Assembly: GCA_030432635.1 (NCBI GenBank)
Contig: JAUIMB010000015.1
Coordinates: 22,789 to 86,788, forward strand
DNA from: Bacteroidia bacterium
GTDB lineage: Bacteria > Bacteroidota > Bacteroidia > Flavobacteriales > Flavobacteriaceae
Length of the DNA: 64,000 nucleotides
Direction: 5' to 3'
In this document: positions 17,331 to 27,951 of the stretch, piece after piece
How the letters are laid out: every line of letters begins with the position of its first letter
Numbering within the stretch: position 1 is the first letter of the stretch
Notes under the pieces: model-generated
Told to the model about the DNA's origin: nothing
The model's database searches: none
The model's input: the letters and a program-made list of their open reading frames with translations, nothing else
Position numbers and translations under genes: made by a program

Positions 17331-19124
17331 ATGTCAGCACACGCAGATACTCACGCACACGACGATCACGGACATCATCACCATAAAGAAACTTTCGTGA
17401 CTAAATATATCTTTAGTCAAGATCATAAAATGATTGCCAAGCAGTACCTTATTACAGGTACCATAATGGGAGTAATTGGTGTTTTGATGTCAATTATGTT
17501 CCGTATGCAAATCGCTTGGCCAGAACAACCGAATGTGCTTTTTGAGGCCTTACTAGGGAAATGGGCACCTGAAGGTGTTATGGATGCAGATATATATTTG
17601 GCATTGGTGACCATACATGGTACAATCATGGTATTCTTTGTACTTACAGCTGGATTGAGTGGTACCTTTAGTAACCTATTGATTCCATTACAAATTGGAG
17701 CTAGGGATATGGCTTCAGGCTTCTTGAATATGGTATCGTATTGGTTGTTTTTCCTTTCAAGCGTAATCATGGTTATTTCACTATTTGTTGAAGCTGGACC
17801 AGCAGCTGCTGGTTGGACCATCTATCCGCCTTTAAGTGCACTACCAATGGCACAAGGAGGTTCAGGAGCTGGTATGACCTTATGGCTTGTATCAATGGCC
17901 ATTTTCATAGCATCTTCGCTTTTAGGGTCATTAAACTACATTGTAACGGTCATCAACTTACGTACAAAAGGGATGTCAATGACAAGATTACCATTAACCA
18001 TTTGGGCATTTTTTGTAACAGCTATTATCGGTGTGGTGTCTTTCCCAGTACTTTTATCTGCGGCATTATTGTTAATTATGGATAGAAGCTTTGGAACATC
18101 TTTCTTCTTGTCAGACATATTTATCCAAGGGGAAGTATTACACTATCAAGGTGGTTCTCCTGTATTATTCGAACACTTATTCTGGTTCTTAGGTCACCCT
18201 GAAGTATATATCGTAATACTACCTGCAATGGGATTGGTATCCGAGATTATGGCATCCAATTCACGAAAACCAATTTTTGGATATCGTGCCATGATCATGT
18301 CCATTCTCGCAATCGCCTTTTTATCGACGATTGTTTGGGGACACCACATGTTTATCTCAGGAATGAACCCGTTCCTAGGTTCGGTATTTACATTTACAAC
18401 ATTATTGATTGCGATACCTTCAGCGGTAAAAGCATTTAATTGGATTACGACCATTTGGAAAGGTAACTTACAGATGAATCCAGCAATGTTATTCTCAATC
18501 GGTTTTGTATCAACCTTTATTACAGGTGGTCTAACAGGGATTATCTTAGGTGACAGTGCCTTAGATATCAATGTGCACGACACGTATTTTGTAGTGGCGC
18601 ATTTCCACTTGGTAATGGGTATTTCTGCTCTATATGGAATGTTTGCAGGTATATACCACTGGTTTCCAAAAATGTTTGGTCGTATGCTAAACAAAAACCT
18701 TGGGTACTTGCATTTCTGGGTAACTGCAATATGTGCCTATGGTGTATTCTTCCCAATGCATTTTATTGGAATGGCAGGATTGCCTAGGCGTTATTATACC
18801 AATTCAAATTTCCCATTATTTGATGACACAGCCAATGCAAATGTCGTGATTACATTATTTGCAATAGTTGGTGGAATATTTCAATTGGTGTATTTATGGA
18901 ACTTCTTTTATTCGATTTTCTACGGAAAGCGAACGGTTCAAAACCCTTGGAAATCGACCACTCTTGAATGGACTGCTCCTGTAGAGCATTTCCACGGAAA
19001 CTGGGAAGGTGAGATTCCTCATGTATACAGATGGGCTTATGATTACAGTAAACCAGGACATGATGTGGATTTCGTGCCGCAGAATGTGCCGTTAAAAGAT
19101 GGAGAAGAGGAATTACAACATTAG
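17331..19124 (+). CDS. coxA: Cytochrome c oxidase subunit I (aa3-type)
   Basis: 597 residues with about twelve helices. The active site shows HPEVY (H289, Y293; crosslinked CuB ligand), WGHHMF for the other two CuB histidines, and HDTYFVVAHFHLVMG for the heme ligands; the ExxHPEVY-type loop and K/D-channel regions point to an A-type heme-copper oxidase that pumps protons while reducing O2. The N-terminus is His/Asp-rich (first 20 residues), as seen in ActF. Ends the act-cox operon; a strong terminator follows within 55 bases. No subunit III here; it is found 25 kb downstream. Confidence 0.97.
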   Translation: MSAHADTHAHDDHGHHHHKETFVTKYIFSQDHKMIAKQYLITGTIMGVIGVLMSIMFRMQIAWPEQPNVLFEALLGKWAPEGVMDADIYLALVTIHGTIMVFFVLTAGLSGTFSNLLIPLQIGARDMASGFLNMVSYWLFFLSSVIMVISLFVEAGPAAAGWTIYPPLSALPMAQGGSGAGMTLWLVSMAIFIASSLLGSLNYIVTVINLRTKGMSMTRLPLTIWAFFVTAIIGVVSFPVLLSAALLLIMDRSFGTSFFLSDIFIQGEVLHYQGGSPVLFEHLFWFLGHPEVYIVILPAMGLVSEIMASNSRKPIFGYRAMIMSILAIAFLSTIVWGHHMFISGMNPFLGSVFTFTTLLIAIPSAVKAFNWITTIWKGNLQMNPAMLFSIGFVSTFITGGLTGIILGDSALDINVHDTYFVVAHFHLVMGISALYGMFAGIYHWFPKMFGRMLNKNLGYLHFWVTAICAYGVFFPMHFIGMAGLPRRYYTNSNFPLFDDTANANVVITLFAIVGGIFQLVYLWNFFYSIFYGKRTVQNPWKSTTLEWTAPVEHFHGNWEGEIPHVYRWAYDYSKPGHDVDFVPQNVPLKDGEEELQH

Positions 19125-19148
19125 TTGACTCTCAAGTAATATAAAGAG

Positions 19149-19178
19149 AAGCCTTTCGTATTTATCGAAAGGCTTTTT
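19149..19178 (+). terminator. Intrinsic terminator of the act-cox operon
   Basis: AAGCCTTTCG (19149-19158), 7-base loop, CGAAAGGCTT (19166-19175), then T residues. Perfect 10-bp stem. Confidence 0.9.
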
Positions 19179-19181
19179 GTT

Positions 19182-19189
19182 TATATTTG
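19182..19189 (+). promoter_or_regulatory. -7 element of ruvB
   Basis: TATATTTG, ending six bases before the ruvB ATG at 19196. Transcription would start close to or at the start codon. The -33 region falls in the terminator hairpin and shows no clean TTG. Confidence 0.45.
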
Positions 19190-19195
19190 TGTGAC

Positions 19196-20218
19196 ATGAA
19201 CGAGAACCTTGATCCAACAAACGACAACTTTTCTCCTGAAGAACTGGATGTCGAACGCAAGTTACGACCGTTATCTTTTGATGATTTTACAGGTCAGGAT
19301 CAAGTGTTGGAAAATCTTCAGGTTTTTGTACAAGCTGCAAACGGAAGGGAAGAAGCTTTAGATCATACCCTATTTCATGGACCTCCAGGACTGGGCAAGA
19401 CCACCTTAGCACATATTCTAGCGAATGAACTTAATGTTGGCATCAAAGTGACTTCGGGACCTGTTTTGGACAAGCCAGGAGATTTAGCAGGCTTGCTCAC
19501 GAATCTCGATGATCGTGATGTCTTGTTTATTGACGAGATCCACCGCTTGAGTCCCATTGTTGAAGAATACTTATATTCTGCAATGGAAGATTACAAAATT
19601 GATATCATGATCGAGTCAGGTCCCAATGCCAGAACAGTCCAAATCAATTTAAATCCGTTCACACTAGTGGGTGCAACCACACGTTCAGGCCTATTGACCT
19701 CACCAATGCGAGCACGTTTTGGCATTCAAAGTCGACTTCAGTACTACAATACTAAATTATTGACAACAATAGTTCAACGAAGTTCAGCAATATTGAATGT
19801 TCCAATTTCTATGGAAGCAGCTGTTGAAATTGCAGGTAGAAGCAGAGGGACTCCTCGAATTGCCAATGCCTTATTACGACGTGTTAGGGATTTTGCACAA
19901 ATTAAAGGTGATGGTAAAATCGATATCAAAATTGCCAAATTCGCATTGGAAGCCCTTAATGTGGATGCACACGGTTTGGATGAAATGGACAATAAAATAT
20001 TGGAAACCATTATCGAAAAATTCAAAGGTGGTCCAGTAGGTATAACTACATTGGCAACTGCTGTTAGCGAAAGTGCAGAGACCATAGAAGAGGTGTATGA
20101 ACCATTTTTAATCCAGCAAGGTTTCATTATGAGAACTCCTCGAGGAAGGGAAGTCACAGAGCTTGCCTATAAGCACCTCGGAAAAATTAAAAGACCAATA
20201 CAAGGTGGCTTGTTTTAA
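19196..20218 (+). CDS. ruvB: Holliday junction branch migration helicase RuvB
   Basis: 340 residues from the ATG at 19196 (a TTG three codons upstream is less likely). AAA+ ATPase: Walker [12 protein letters not shown] (about residues 59-69), Walker [10 protein letters not shown], sensor 1 GATTRSG, arginine finger RARFG, and a C-terminal winged helix ending [16 protein letters not shown]. RuvB hexamers with RuvA drive branch migration of recombination junctions. ruvA lies 7 kb downstream. Possibly leaderless. A P450 gene follows after 14 bases. Confidence 0.97.
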   Translation: MNENLDPTNDNFSPEELDVERKLRPLSFDDFTGQDQVLENLQVFVQAANGREEALDHTLFHGPPGLGKTTLAHILANELNVGIKVTSGPVLDKPGDLAGLLTNLDDRDVLFIDEIHRLSPIVEEYLYSAMEDYKIDIMIESGPNARTVQINLNPFTLVGATTRSGLLTSPMRARFGIQSRLQYYNTKLLTTIVQRSSAILNVPISMEAAVEIAGRSRGTPRIANALLRRVRDFAQIKGDGKIDIKIAKFALEALNVDAHGLDEMDNKILETIIEKFKGGPVGITTLATAVSESAETIEEVYEPFLIQQGFIMRTPRGREVTELAYKHLGKIKRPIQGGLF

Positions 20219-20232
20219 GTCTAGAATATCTC

Positions 20233-21564
20233 TTGAAATCAAAACAATCCATACCAACCGTTCCTTTACGTCAATTTATTAAGCATTCATTAAAAATACT
20301 AAGGAATCCTTTACCATTCCATCATCAGAACTTTTCAAAACATGGAGATGTTTTTAAGTTGAAAATTGGATTCAATAGGGAAATTTATTTTTGTCGCGAT
20401 GCCGCTTTTGCCTCATATGTCCTTCAGAAGAACCAAAGGAATTATATCAAATCCAAGATTCAAACAAAGGATTTAAAAAAATACGTCGGTGAAGGACTGT
20501 TAACTTCAGAAGGCGAACTTTGGCGAAAACAACGAAAGTTGATTCAACCAGCGTTCCACAAAAAACAGTTGAACAATATATTGGAAAGTGTATATGGTGC
20601 CATTAAAGTAGAATACGATCGTATTGATGTTAATGTAACCCAAGATATATTTCCCATCTTTAACGATCTGGCATTTCAAACTGTTGTTAAATCCTTGTTC
20701 AGTAGTGCTGCAAATCAAGATGATATCAATCGTTTGCAATGGATTACTGAAGCAGCACAAAAAATGATGGTCAAGGAACTACGACAGCCCTATCTTGGCT
20801 GGTGGTTCAGTTTTACTGGAAAGATAGACAAGCACATCAACTTAACACTTGAGGCTAGAAAGATCTTAAAACGAATCGTCAACCAACGTCGTACCGAATC
20901 AAAAGTACATCATGATCTATTGGATATGCTGTTGAATGCAAGGTATGATGATGATAGTACAATGAGTGAACAGCAACTTATTGATGAGATTCTTATATTG
21001 TTTACTGCTGGACACGAGACAACTTCTAATGCCCTGACCTTTACACTTCAGTTATTGGCACTGCATCCAGAGTGGCAAGATAGAATTTATAAGGAGATTA
21101 TGGCCGTTAGAAAGCAAACTGATGATTTGATGTCTCAAATCATGATGCTACAAACTTGTCAAATGGCCATTGAGGAGTCCATGCGATTATATCCTCCAGC
21201 TTATTTTATTGATCGGGTTAACATCTCTAATGATGAGTTTAATGGGATGCACTACAAAGCAGGTACTAATTTGTTGTTTTCAGTTTATGAAATCCATCGT
21301 CACCCTGAGCTTTGGAAACAGCCTAATGATTTTATGCCTGAACGTTTTGCTGAAGGAGGACGCCAATTTTCATCACAATATTTTCCTTTTGGAGCGGGAC
21401 CACGAAAGTGCATAGGCAATAACTTTGCTATGTTTGAAATGGTATTGGCAGTATCTGAACTCATTTCAAAATACAAAGTACATCCTGAGTTTGATGAAAT
21501 AGAGGTGACACCTTTAATTACCTTGAAACCCAAAAACGCTTTTCTTAGATTTGAATTGAGATGA
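20233..21564 (+). CDS. Cytochrome P450
   Basis: 443 residues from a TTG start; no earlier in-frame start lies outside ruvB and no ATG occurs before the conserved fold begins. P450 hallmarks: I-helix AGHETTSN (259-266), ExxR in EESMRLYP, and the heme loop [13 protein letters not shown] with the Cys ligand at 393. The N-terminus has no clear membrane anchor, as in soluble bacterial P450s. It adds oxygen to an unknown substrate; no ferredoxin or reductase is adjacent. It overlaps queG by 4 bases (ATGA), so translation is probably coupled. Fatty acid or carotenoid hydroxylation are family-level possibilities only. Confidence 0.93.
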   Translation: MKSKQSIPTVPLRQFIKHSLKILRNPLPFHHQNFSKHGDVFKLKIGFNREIYFCRDAAFASYVLQKNQRNYIKSKIQTKDLKKYVGEGLLTSEGELWRKQRKLIQPAFHKKQLNNILESVYGAIKVEYDRIDVNVTQDIFPIFNDLAFQTVVKSLFSSAANQDDINRLQWITEAAQKMMVKELRQPYLGWWFSFTGKIDKHINLTLEARKILKRIVNQRRTESKVHHDLLDMLLNARYDDDSTMSEQQLIDEILILFTAGHETTSNALTFTLQLLALHPEWQDRIYKEIMAVRKQTDDLMSQIMMLQTCQMAIEESMRLYPPAYFIDRVNISNDEFNGMHYKAGTNLLFSVYEIHRHPELWKQPNDFMPERFAEGGRQFSSQYFPFGAGPRKCIGNNFAMFEMVLAVSELISKYKVHPEFDEIEVTPLITLKPKNAFLRFELR

Positions 21565-22490
21565 GTATAAACAAATCCAAATACAGCCAAATGATCAAAG
21601 CCGAAGCTAAACGCCTTGGGTTTTTGTCATGTGGAATAAGCAAAGCAGGATTTTTAGAGGAAGAGGCACCACGACTTGAAAGATGGCTTAATCAAAATAT
21701 GCATGGCGAAATGCACTATATGGAAAACCATTTTGATAAGCGATTGGATCCAACAAAATTGGTTGAAGGTTCTAAAAGTGTGGTTTCCCTTTTGTTGAAT
21801 TATTTTCCTCCAAAGGTTCAAAACCCTGAAAGTTATAAGCTATCCAAATACGCTTACGGAACCGATTATCATTTTGTGATTAAAGACAAACTCAAATCGC
21901 TTTTATATTACATACAAACTGAAATAGGTGATGTTCATGGTCGAGCGTTTGTGGATTCTGCTCCAGTATTGGATAAAGCGTGGGCAGCCAAATCAGGATT
22001 GGGATGGATGGGTAAGCACAGCAATCTTTTAACACAGAAGGTAGGCTCCTTTTATTTTATTGCAGAGCTTATTATTGATTTGGAATTGGACTACGATCAT
22101 GCCGTAACCGATCATTGCGGAACCTGCACAGCCTGCATTGATGCATGTCCTACCGAAGCAATAACCGAGCCTTATGTGGTGGATGGCAGCAAATGTATTT
22201 CCTATTTTACAATTGAATTGAAAGATAATATTCCATCAGAATTCAAAGGTCGATTTGACGATTGGATGTTTGGTTGTGACGTATGTCAAGATGTGTGCCC
22301 ATGGAACCGTTTTTCCAAAGCCCATAATGAACCATTGTTCAATCCGAACCCTGAACTATTGGATATGACAAGAAAAGATTGGGAAGACATCACCCATGAG
22401 ACCTTTAATAAGGTGTTTAAAAAATCAGCCGTCAAGCGTACCAAATTTCAAGGTTTACAGCGGAATATTAAGTTTTTAAAGTCTCAATAA
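21561..22490 (+). CDS. queG: Epoxyqueuosine reductase QueG
   Basis: 309 residues. The N-terminal cobalamin-binding domain (about 1-170; [32 protein letters not shown]) is followed by two 4Fe-4S motifs, [12 protein letters not shown] (from C186) and [11 protein letters not shown]. It reduces epoxyqueuosine to queuosine in tRNA, the last step of the pathway. The protein ends shortly after the Fe-S domain without the HEAT repeats of longer homologues, which is common. Overlaps the P450 start-stop and converges on the DUF5686 gene with only 9 bases between stops. Confidence 0.95.
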   Translation: MSINKSKYSQMIKAEAKRLGFLSCGISKAGFLEEEAPRLERWLNQNMHGEMHYMENHFDKRLDPTKLVEGSKSVVSLLLNYFPPKVQNPESYKLSKYAYGTDYHFVIKDKLKSLLYYIQTEIGDVHGRAFVDSAPVLDKAWAAKSGLGWMGKHSNLLTQKVGSFYFIAELIIDLELDYDHAVTDHCGTCTACIDACPTEAITEPYVVDGSKCISYFTIELKDNIPSEFKGRFDDWMFGCDVCQDVCPWNRFSKAHNEPLFNPNPELLDMTRKDWEDITHETFNKVFKKSAVKRTKFQGLQRNIKFLKSQ

Positions 22491-22499
22491 GTGCAACAG

Positions 22500-24863
22500 C
22501 TACCGAATTGAAAAACTCAACCCGAATTTTAAGGCAAAATTGTCCTCAAAATCTGGTAGATTGTAATAGCCATATCGGTAAAAACCTCCAATACCTAACC
22601 CTAAATATCCCATATTTAGATAATTGATTTTTACTAAGCTTTTGAGTTCGAGTCCTGTTTCTAAATAAACCTCGTTTTTAATATCAAATGAAACATTTTC
22701 ATGGTCGGAAACACTTTTTAAACTTCCATAACCAATATTGTTGTGTACAACGACATCAGGCTGGAAACGTCCTGCCTTAAATAATAAACCACCAAAGTTA
22801 TGTGTAGTGAACAAGTCGATGCTCGCATTCGATAAAAATTCGTAAAGACGCATCGTTTGGAACTTTCCATTGACAATAAATAGTATGTCATTGGTATATG
22901 CACCTTCACCAGTAATCAATAACCCATAAGGAATACTTGAGTCTATATAATTGGCATTTAGGGTGTAATTGGTTTTTCCGAAGTTCCTCAACCTAAACCC
23001 ATGTGTAATATTGAAGGCAAATTTGTTATAGTTAAAGTCGCCATTAAATAAACCTTTTATGCCTCTTGAGTATTTAAAATTAAAAACAGGATGATCAGTG
23101 TCATTTCCCATATTGCTTCTGAAGGACGACATAGCATTTTCCTTTATGGAGTACGTAAGGTCTATATTTAGTTCTGCGACATCATAGGATTGAATTAATG
23201 TAGCTCCACTATTGAAACGGTAATCATATGTTGGAGTATACGACGTGCTATTCAATTGTACGGTCCAATAAAAATTCCGAACCAGATTTAAATTTGCTCT
23301 GAAGCTATAGGCTTCAATTTGATCCATACGTTCAGCCATCCAATTTCTAAAATCGGTGATTCCTTTGCTTTTATGTAGTGCATTTAAACCAGCTTCCCTT
23401 AAATTGTTTTCATATCCAAACGAAAAGGCAATGTTTTTTTTATCAGGAATGTTGGCTGTTATTTCTCCACCATATTTCCATGCTTTGTCTCCAAATCCAT
23501 AGCCAAAAAATCCGCCAACAGATACATGCTTCATCACGTCGTCATTGGTGGATAAACCAAGACCAAGCCTTACATCTTCATATTTATTGACTTCAATTAA
23601 TTTTAAAAGATCAATATCGACATATTTGAGTGGAAGTTGGCCAGTTAAGATACCTTCACCATACTTAAGTACAGTATCAAATTTGTATTTTTTTCCAACA
23701 CTATCCAAAAACACATAAGTACGTTCCTCTCTAGTGTTTAAGGTGTCTGTCCTGTAAGAATCCCAAAACGGTTTGGTCTGTTTCGTTGCCTCCTTGGTCA
23801 TCGTTAGGGTTTCAAACGGGAAATCCTTTTTGTTAAGATTGGCATTGATGTTCACCTCACTGATGTAACTCTTACCCGTATACTTAAAATCGAGAGGTGC
23901 CTTACCTAGCTTTACAATAAAGTTAAGTTGTTCAGGAAACCATTGGTCATCAATGAAGCTATACTTTTGTTGGATTTTTAACCATGTTTTGCCTTGTTCA
24001 AAAGGTTCAGCATCGACATTTTGAACGGCATATTTATTTGAATTTATATGGAGCACGCCTTTTAGCCCATCAAAATTTCGTCCTTTTTTAGGCTCAAAGG
24101 AAATGACAAAAACGGTATCCTGTCCCTTAAGGATTTCCTCTTCAAGCCTAAATTTGTAATAACGGAAAGTTTGATTGTTTAGCGGATTTAAGTATGTGGC
24201 TGTAAGTAATGTAAAGTATTCATCGTAAAAGGAAAAAGGCTGAAAATCCTTAGCGATGGTAGGAAAAGTCGGGTTTTTGAGCCCAGACGTTCTTGTAGCA
24301 ATTACACTATCTAACTGCAAATTAGGTTTTAAATAACTGTGTTTGGCAATGGTTTCGGTAATGAAAAAATATTTGTCTTTAAGAAAGTCCCTTACCGTAT
24401 CACTCGGTTTTTCTTCAGCAGTGTCTAGAACAATTTTACTATATGTTGTGTAGGTAAATGAGGGAATGTTCAATGGGTTGTTACGCGGCTTATTGGCTAG
24501 AACGTTTCTAATAATGCGATGTGCAGGGTTTTCTGTAGAATTTATAACCACTTCATCCAGGACATCCGTTTTAGGAGTGAGCAATATTGTCGATGATGTT
24601 AAACGGCTTAGATCCAAGTTTAATCGTTCATAATTTAAATGGCTTATGGTAATGGAGTCAACGGTCTTGTCCTTGATATAAAACACACCATCAATGTCAG
24701 ATACCGTACCAATGTTTCTTTTGTTATTAAAGGCCACATTGGCAAAAACAACGGGCTCATTAGTTTCAGAATCTATCAATGTTAGTTTAGTTTGTCTTTG
24801 GGCAAAAAGACAAATAGGAAACAAAAAGACACATATAACAAACTTTATATTGGGTTGTGGCAT
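22500..24863 (-). CDS. DUF5686 outer membrane protein with N-terminal carboxypeptidase-regulatory-like domain
   Basis: 787 residues. Signal peptide (about 1-22, ending LFAQ), then a CarboxypepD_reg-like beta-sandwich (about 25-100; LTLIDSETNEPVVFANVAFN), followed by the DUF5686 region and a C-terminal beta-barrel-like part with alternating aromatic strands ending FALKFGLSFSIR. The terminal aromatic/Arg strand suits an outer membrane barrel. Function unknown; such proteins are widespread in Bacteroidota. Divergent from the malic enzyme gene, with which it shares a ~130-bp intergenic region. Confidence 0.85.
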   Translation of the reverse strand: MPQPNIKFVICVFLFPICLFAQRQTKLTLIDSETNEPVVFANVAFNNKRNIGTVSDIDGVFYIKDKTVDSITISHLNYERLNLDLSRLTSSTILLTPKTDVLDEVVINSTENPAHRIIRNVLANKPRNNPLNIPSFTYTTYSKIVLDTAEEKPSDTVRDFLKDKYFFITETIAKHSYLKPNLQLDSVIATRTSGLKNPTFPTIAKDFQPFSFYDEYFTLLTATYLNPLNNQTFRYYKFRLEEEILKGQDTVFVISFEPKKGRNFDGLKGVLHINSNKYAVQNVDAEPFEQGKTWLKIQQKYSFIDDQWFPEQLNFIVKLGKAPLDFKYTGKSYISEVNINANLNKKDFPFETLTMTKEATKQTKPFWDSYRTDTLNTREERTYVFLDSVGKKYKFDTVLKYGEGILTGQLPLKYVDIDLLKLIEVNKYEDVRLGLGLSTNDDVMKHVSVGGFFGYGFGDKAWKYGGEITANIPDKKNIAFSFGYENNLREAGLNALHKSKGITDFRNWMAERMDQIEAYSFRANLNLVRNFYWTVQLNSTSYTPTYDYRFNSGATLIQSYDVAELNIDLTYSIKENAMSSFRSNMGNDTDHPVFNFKYSRGIKGLFNGDFNYNKFAFNITHGFRLRNFGKTNYTLNANYIDSSIPYGLLITGEGAYTNDILFIVNGKFQTMRLYEFLSNASIDLFTTHNFGGLLFKAGRFQPDVVVHNNIGYGSLKSVSDHENVSFDIKNEVYLETGLELKSLVKINYLNMGYLGLGIGGFYRYGYYNLPDFEDNFALKFGLSFSIR

Positions 24864-24933
24864 CGAGATAAGTTTAGATATATAACAAATTTTCAGCTAA
24901 TAAATTATAAGCTAAAGTGTATTTTAAAACTAC

Positions 24934-24941
24934 TATTTTTG
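24934..24941 (+). promoter_or_regulatory. -7 element of the malic enzyme gene
   Basis: TATTTTTG, 56 bases upstream of the ATG at 24998. It falls downstream of the alternative GTG start at 24917 and so argues against that start. No clear -33. Confidence 0.45.
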
Positions 24942-24997
24942 TAATCGCATTGCAATCTTTTCTAAACATAAATAAGAAAAGGGCAAAAACAGAAACT

Positions 24998-27286
24998 ATG
25001 AGTAAGGAAAGTAAACGTCGCGAAGCATTGGTTTATCATGCCAAGCCACAACCAGGGAAAATACAAGTTGTTCCAACCAAAAAATACGCCTCACAAAGAG
25101 ATTTATCACTAGCTTATTCTCCAGGTGTTGCAGAACCCTGTTTAGAAATAGAAAAAGATATCAATAATGTATATCGCTACACGGCCAAGGGTAATTTGGT
25201 CGCTGTTATATCAAATGGGACTGCGGTTTTAGGTTTGGGTAATATAGGTCCGGAAGCATCTAAACCAGTAATGGAAGGAAAAGGTCTCCTCTTTAAGATT
25301 TTTGCTGATATTGATGTATTTGATATTGAGATCGATACTGAAAATATCGATGAGTTTATCCAAACCGTAAAAAACATAGCACCAACTTTTGGAGGTATTA
25401 ACCTGGAAGATATTAAAGCACCAGAAGCTTTTGAAATTGAACGCCGTTTGAAAGCCGAACTAGATATTCCGGTGATGCACGATGACCAACATGGTACTGC
25501 CATTATCTCCTCTGCAGCGTTACTTAATGCCTTACAGCTTGCTGAAAAACAAATAGAACACGTAAAAATCGTCATTAGTGGTGCTGGTGCAGCAGCAATT
25601 TCTTGTTCGCGATTATATCGAGCATGTGGAGCACGAAAGGAGCACATGGTAATGCTTGATAGTAAAGGTGTTATTAGAGTTGATCGTGAACACCTTACTG
25701 AAGAGAAAGCCGAATTTGCAACACATAGAAAGATTGATACTTTAGCGGAAGCGATGAAAGATGCTGATGTATTTATCGGACTGTCAAAAGCAGATATCGT
25801 TGATCCAGCGATGTTAAAATCAATGGCGAAGAACCCGATTGTGTTTGCTATGGCTAATCCCAATCCTGAAATCCAATACAAACTCGCCATCGCAACACGC
25901 GATGATATCATTATGGCAACTGGACGAAGTGATCATCCTAATCAAGTCAATAATGTACTAGGATTTCCATTTATATTTCGTGGTGCATTGGATGTTCGAG
26001 CAACCAAAATTAATGAAGCGATGAAAATGGCGGCTGTTAAAGCCTTGGCTGCTTTAGCAAAGGAACCAGTACCAGAACAGGTGAATATTGCTTATGGAGA
26101 GACCAAACTGACCTTTGGAAAGGACTATATCATCCCAAAACCTTTTGATCCACGTTTGATTTCTGAGGTGTCACCAGCTGTAGCAAAAGCGGCAATGGAG
26201 AGTGGTATTGCCAAAGAACCTATTGAGGATTGGCAGAAGTATAAAGAGGAGCTGATGGAACGTTCTGGTTCTGATAATAAAATAGTTCGCCTGTTGTTGA
26301 ATCGTGCCAGACTCAACCCAAAACGAGTTGTTTTTGCCGAAGCAGATCAACTGGATGTACTTAAAGCTGCCCAAATTGTTCATGATGATGGTATTGCTAT
26401 ACCTATTTTATTAGGACGTCGTGATAAGATTTTGGACCTTATGAAAGAGATCGATTTTGAAGGTGACCTTGAAATCATTGATCCGAAATCGGATGAGGAA
26501 GAAGAGCGCAAAAACAAATATGCAAAAGTCTACTGGCAACAACGGCAACGTAATGGCGTAACGTTGTATTCTGCACAAAAAATTATGAGAGAACGCAATT
26601 ACTTTGCCGCAATGATGGTGAATGAAGGAGATGCAGACGCTTTGATTTCTGGATATTCGCGAAGTTATCCATCTGTTGTCAAACCCATGCTGGAACTTAT
26701 CGGGATGGCTCCTGGTTCGACAAGGGTTGCGACTACTAATGTGATGATGACAAAACGAGGACCAATGTTTTTGAGTGATACCTCTATTAATATTAACCCA
26801 TCTGCCAGCGACTTGACTAGAATTGCCCAAATGACAGCAGGTGTGGTCAAAATGTTTGGTATGGAACCTGTTATGGCCATGATTTCCTATTCAAATTTTG
26901 GTTCGTCAAAAGATCAAACAGCTACCAAAGTAAAAGAAGCCGTAAAATACCTTCACAAGCGTCATCCAAATTTAGTGGTGGATGGTGAGTTACAAACCGA
27001 TTTTGCATTAAATCGAGAGATGCTTCAGGATATATTTCCGTTTTCCAAACTGGCAGGACGAAAGGTCAATACACTCATATTTCCGAATCTTGAATCGGCA
27101 AATATCACCTACAAACTGCTGAAGGAATTAAACAAATCAGACTCCATTGGTCCCATCATGATGGGCATGAATAAACCTGTTCACATCCTTCAGTTGGATG
27201 CTAGTGTGGATGAAATTGTAAACATGGCTGCAATTGCTGTTATTGATGCACAACAAAAAGAGAAAAAAAGAAGCGCTCAAGCTTAA
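24998..27286 (+). CDS. maeB: NADP-dependent malic enzyme, malic enzyme-phosphotransacetylase fusion (MaeB type)
   Basis: 762 residues from ATG 24998 (MSKESKRREALVYH). N-terminal malic enzyme (about 10-420): catalytic Tyr/Lys region SLAYSPGVAEPC, metal-binding DDQHGTAI and the nucleotide loop GAGAAAI. C-terminal phosphotransacetylase-like domain (about 430-755), here probably regulatory, ending VDEIVNMAAIAVIDAQ. It decarboxylates malate to pyruvate with NADP+; in E. coli MaeB the PTA part mediates acetyl-CoA control. Single gene, divergent from DUF5686. Confidence 0.95.
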   Translation: MSKESKRREALVYHAKPQPGKIQVVPTKKYASQRDLSLAYSPGVAEPCLEIEKDINNVYRYTAKGNLVAVISNGTAVLGLGNIGPEASKPVMEGKGLLFKIFADIDVFDIEIDTENIDEFIQTVKNIAPTFGGINLEDIKAPEAFEIERRLKAELDIPVMHDDQHGTAIISSAALLNALQLAEKQIEHVKIVISGAGAAAISCSRLYRACGARKEHMVMLDSKGVIRVDREHLTEEKAEFATHRKIDTLAEAMKDADVFIGLSKADIVDPAMLKSMAKNPIVFAMANPNPEIQYKLAIATRDDIIMATGRSDHPNQVNNVLGFPFIFRGALDVRATKINEAMKMAAVKALAALAKEPVPEQVNIAYGETKLTFGKDYIIPKPFDPRLISEVSPAVAKAAMESGIAKEPIEDWQKYKEELMERSGSDNKIVRLLLNRARLNPKRVVFAEADQLDVLKAAQIVHDDGIAIPILLGRRDKILDLMKEIDFEGDLEIIDPKSDEEEERKNKYAKVYWQQRQRNGVTLYSAQKIMRERNYFAAMMVNEGDADALISGYSRSYPSVVKPMLELIGMAPGSTRVATTNVMMTKRGPMFLSDTSININPSASDLTRIAQMTAGVVKMFGMEPVMAMISYSNFGSSKDQTATKVKEAVKYLHKRHPNLVVDGELQTDFALNREMLQDIFPFSKLAGRKVNTLIFPNLESANITYKLLKELNKSDSIGPIMMGMNKPVHILQLDASVDEIVNMAAIAVIDAQQKEKKRSAQA

Positions 27287-27307
27287 GGTATTAGCCTATT
27301 AATCACC

Positions 27308-27337
27308 TTTGAAATGTAAATAATTTTATTACATTTG
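27308..27337 (+). promoter_or_regulatory. Promoter of ruvA-sprA
   Basis: TTTG at 27308-27311 and TACATTTG at 27330-27337, spaced 18 bases. The -7 box overlaps one arm of an inverted repeat AAATGTAA (27312-27319) / TTACATTT (27329-27336) that could be an operator or chance in AT-rich DNA. Confidence 0.6.
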
Positions 27338-27366
27338 GGCATTAATACGGATGCAACCTAGCGTAC

Positions 27367-27948
27367 ATGATTACACACATTCAAGGTAAATTGGTGGAGA
27401 AGAATCCAACAGATGTCGTAATTGACTGCAATGGTGTCGGTTATCTCTTAAATATTTCCTTACATACGTTTTCACAAATTCCTGATCAGGAAGCGCTCAA
27501 ATTGTATTCGCATCTCATTGTGCGTGAAGACTCGCATACCTTATACGGCTTCTCGTCTTTGGCCGAACGTGATATTTTTAAATTGTTGATTTCAGTAAGC
27601 GGTATAGGTGCCAATACAGCTCGAACAATGTTGTCGTCTTTGTCACCTCAACAGGTAAAAGAGGCAATTGCTCATGGAGATGTGGCTTTGATTCAATCTG
27701 TAAAGGGTATTGGAGCAAAAACTGCGGCTAGGGTGATATTGGATTTAAAGGATAAAATTTTAAAAGTTTATGATATAGATGAAGTTTCTGTTAATAAAAA
27801 CAATACCTACAAAGATGAAGCGTTATCTGCTTTAGAAGTTTTGGGATTCGCCAAAAAACAATCAGAAAAAATTGTGGACAAAATCGTTTCTCAACAGCCT
27901 GAAGCGAGCATAGAAACCATAATTAAGGAAGCTCTAAAAAAATTATAA
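27367..27948 (+). CDS. ruvA: Holliday junction branch migration protein RuvA
   Basis: 193 residues, normal length. Domain I OB-fold (about 1-62; MITHIQGKLVEKNPTDVVIDCNG begins it), domain II with two helix-hairpin-helix motifs (SVSGIGANTARTML and SVKGIGAKTAARVI), and domain III at the C-terminus (about 145-193) that contacts RuvB. It binds the four-way junction and loads RuvB. sprA starts 3 bases after its stop, so the two are probably cotranscribed, a known neighbourhood in flavobacteria. Confidence 0.96.
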   Translation: MITHIQGKLVEKNPTDVVIDCNGVGYLLNISLHTFSQIPDQEALKLYSHLIVREDSHTLYGFSSLAERDIFKLLISVSGIGANTARTMLSSLSPQQVKEAIAHGDVALIQSVKGIGAKTAARVILDLKDKILKVYDIDEVSVNKNNTYKDEALSALEVLGFAKKQSEKIVDKIVSQQPEASIETIIKEALKKL

Positions 27949-27951
27949 AAT

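Noticed and set aside
18194..18694. 166-residue minus-strand open frame over coxA
   Set aside because: Shadow of the conserved subunit I core.
24917..24997. GTG-started N-terminal extension of the malic enzyme
   Set aside because: It would start upstream of the predicted promoter; ATG at 24998 matches the usual N-terminus.
25177..25911. 244-residue minus-strand open frame over the malic enzyme gene
   Set aside because: Shadow of a clear malic enzyme domain; no recognisable motif or start context.
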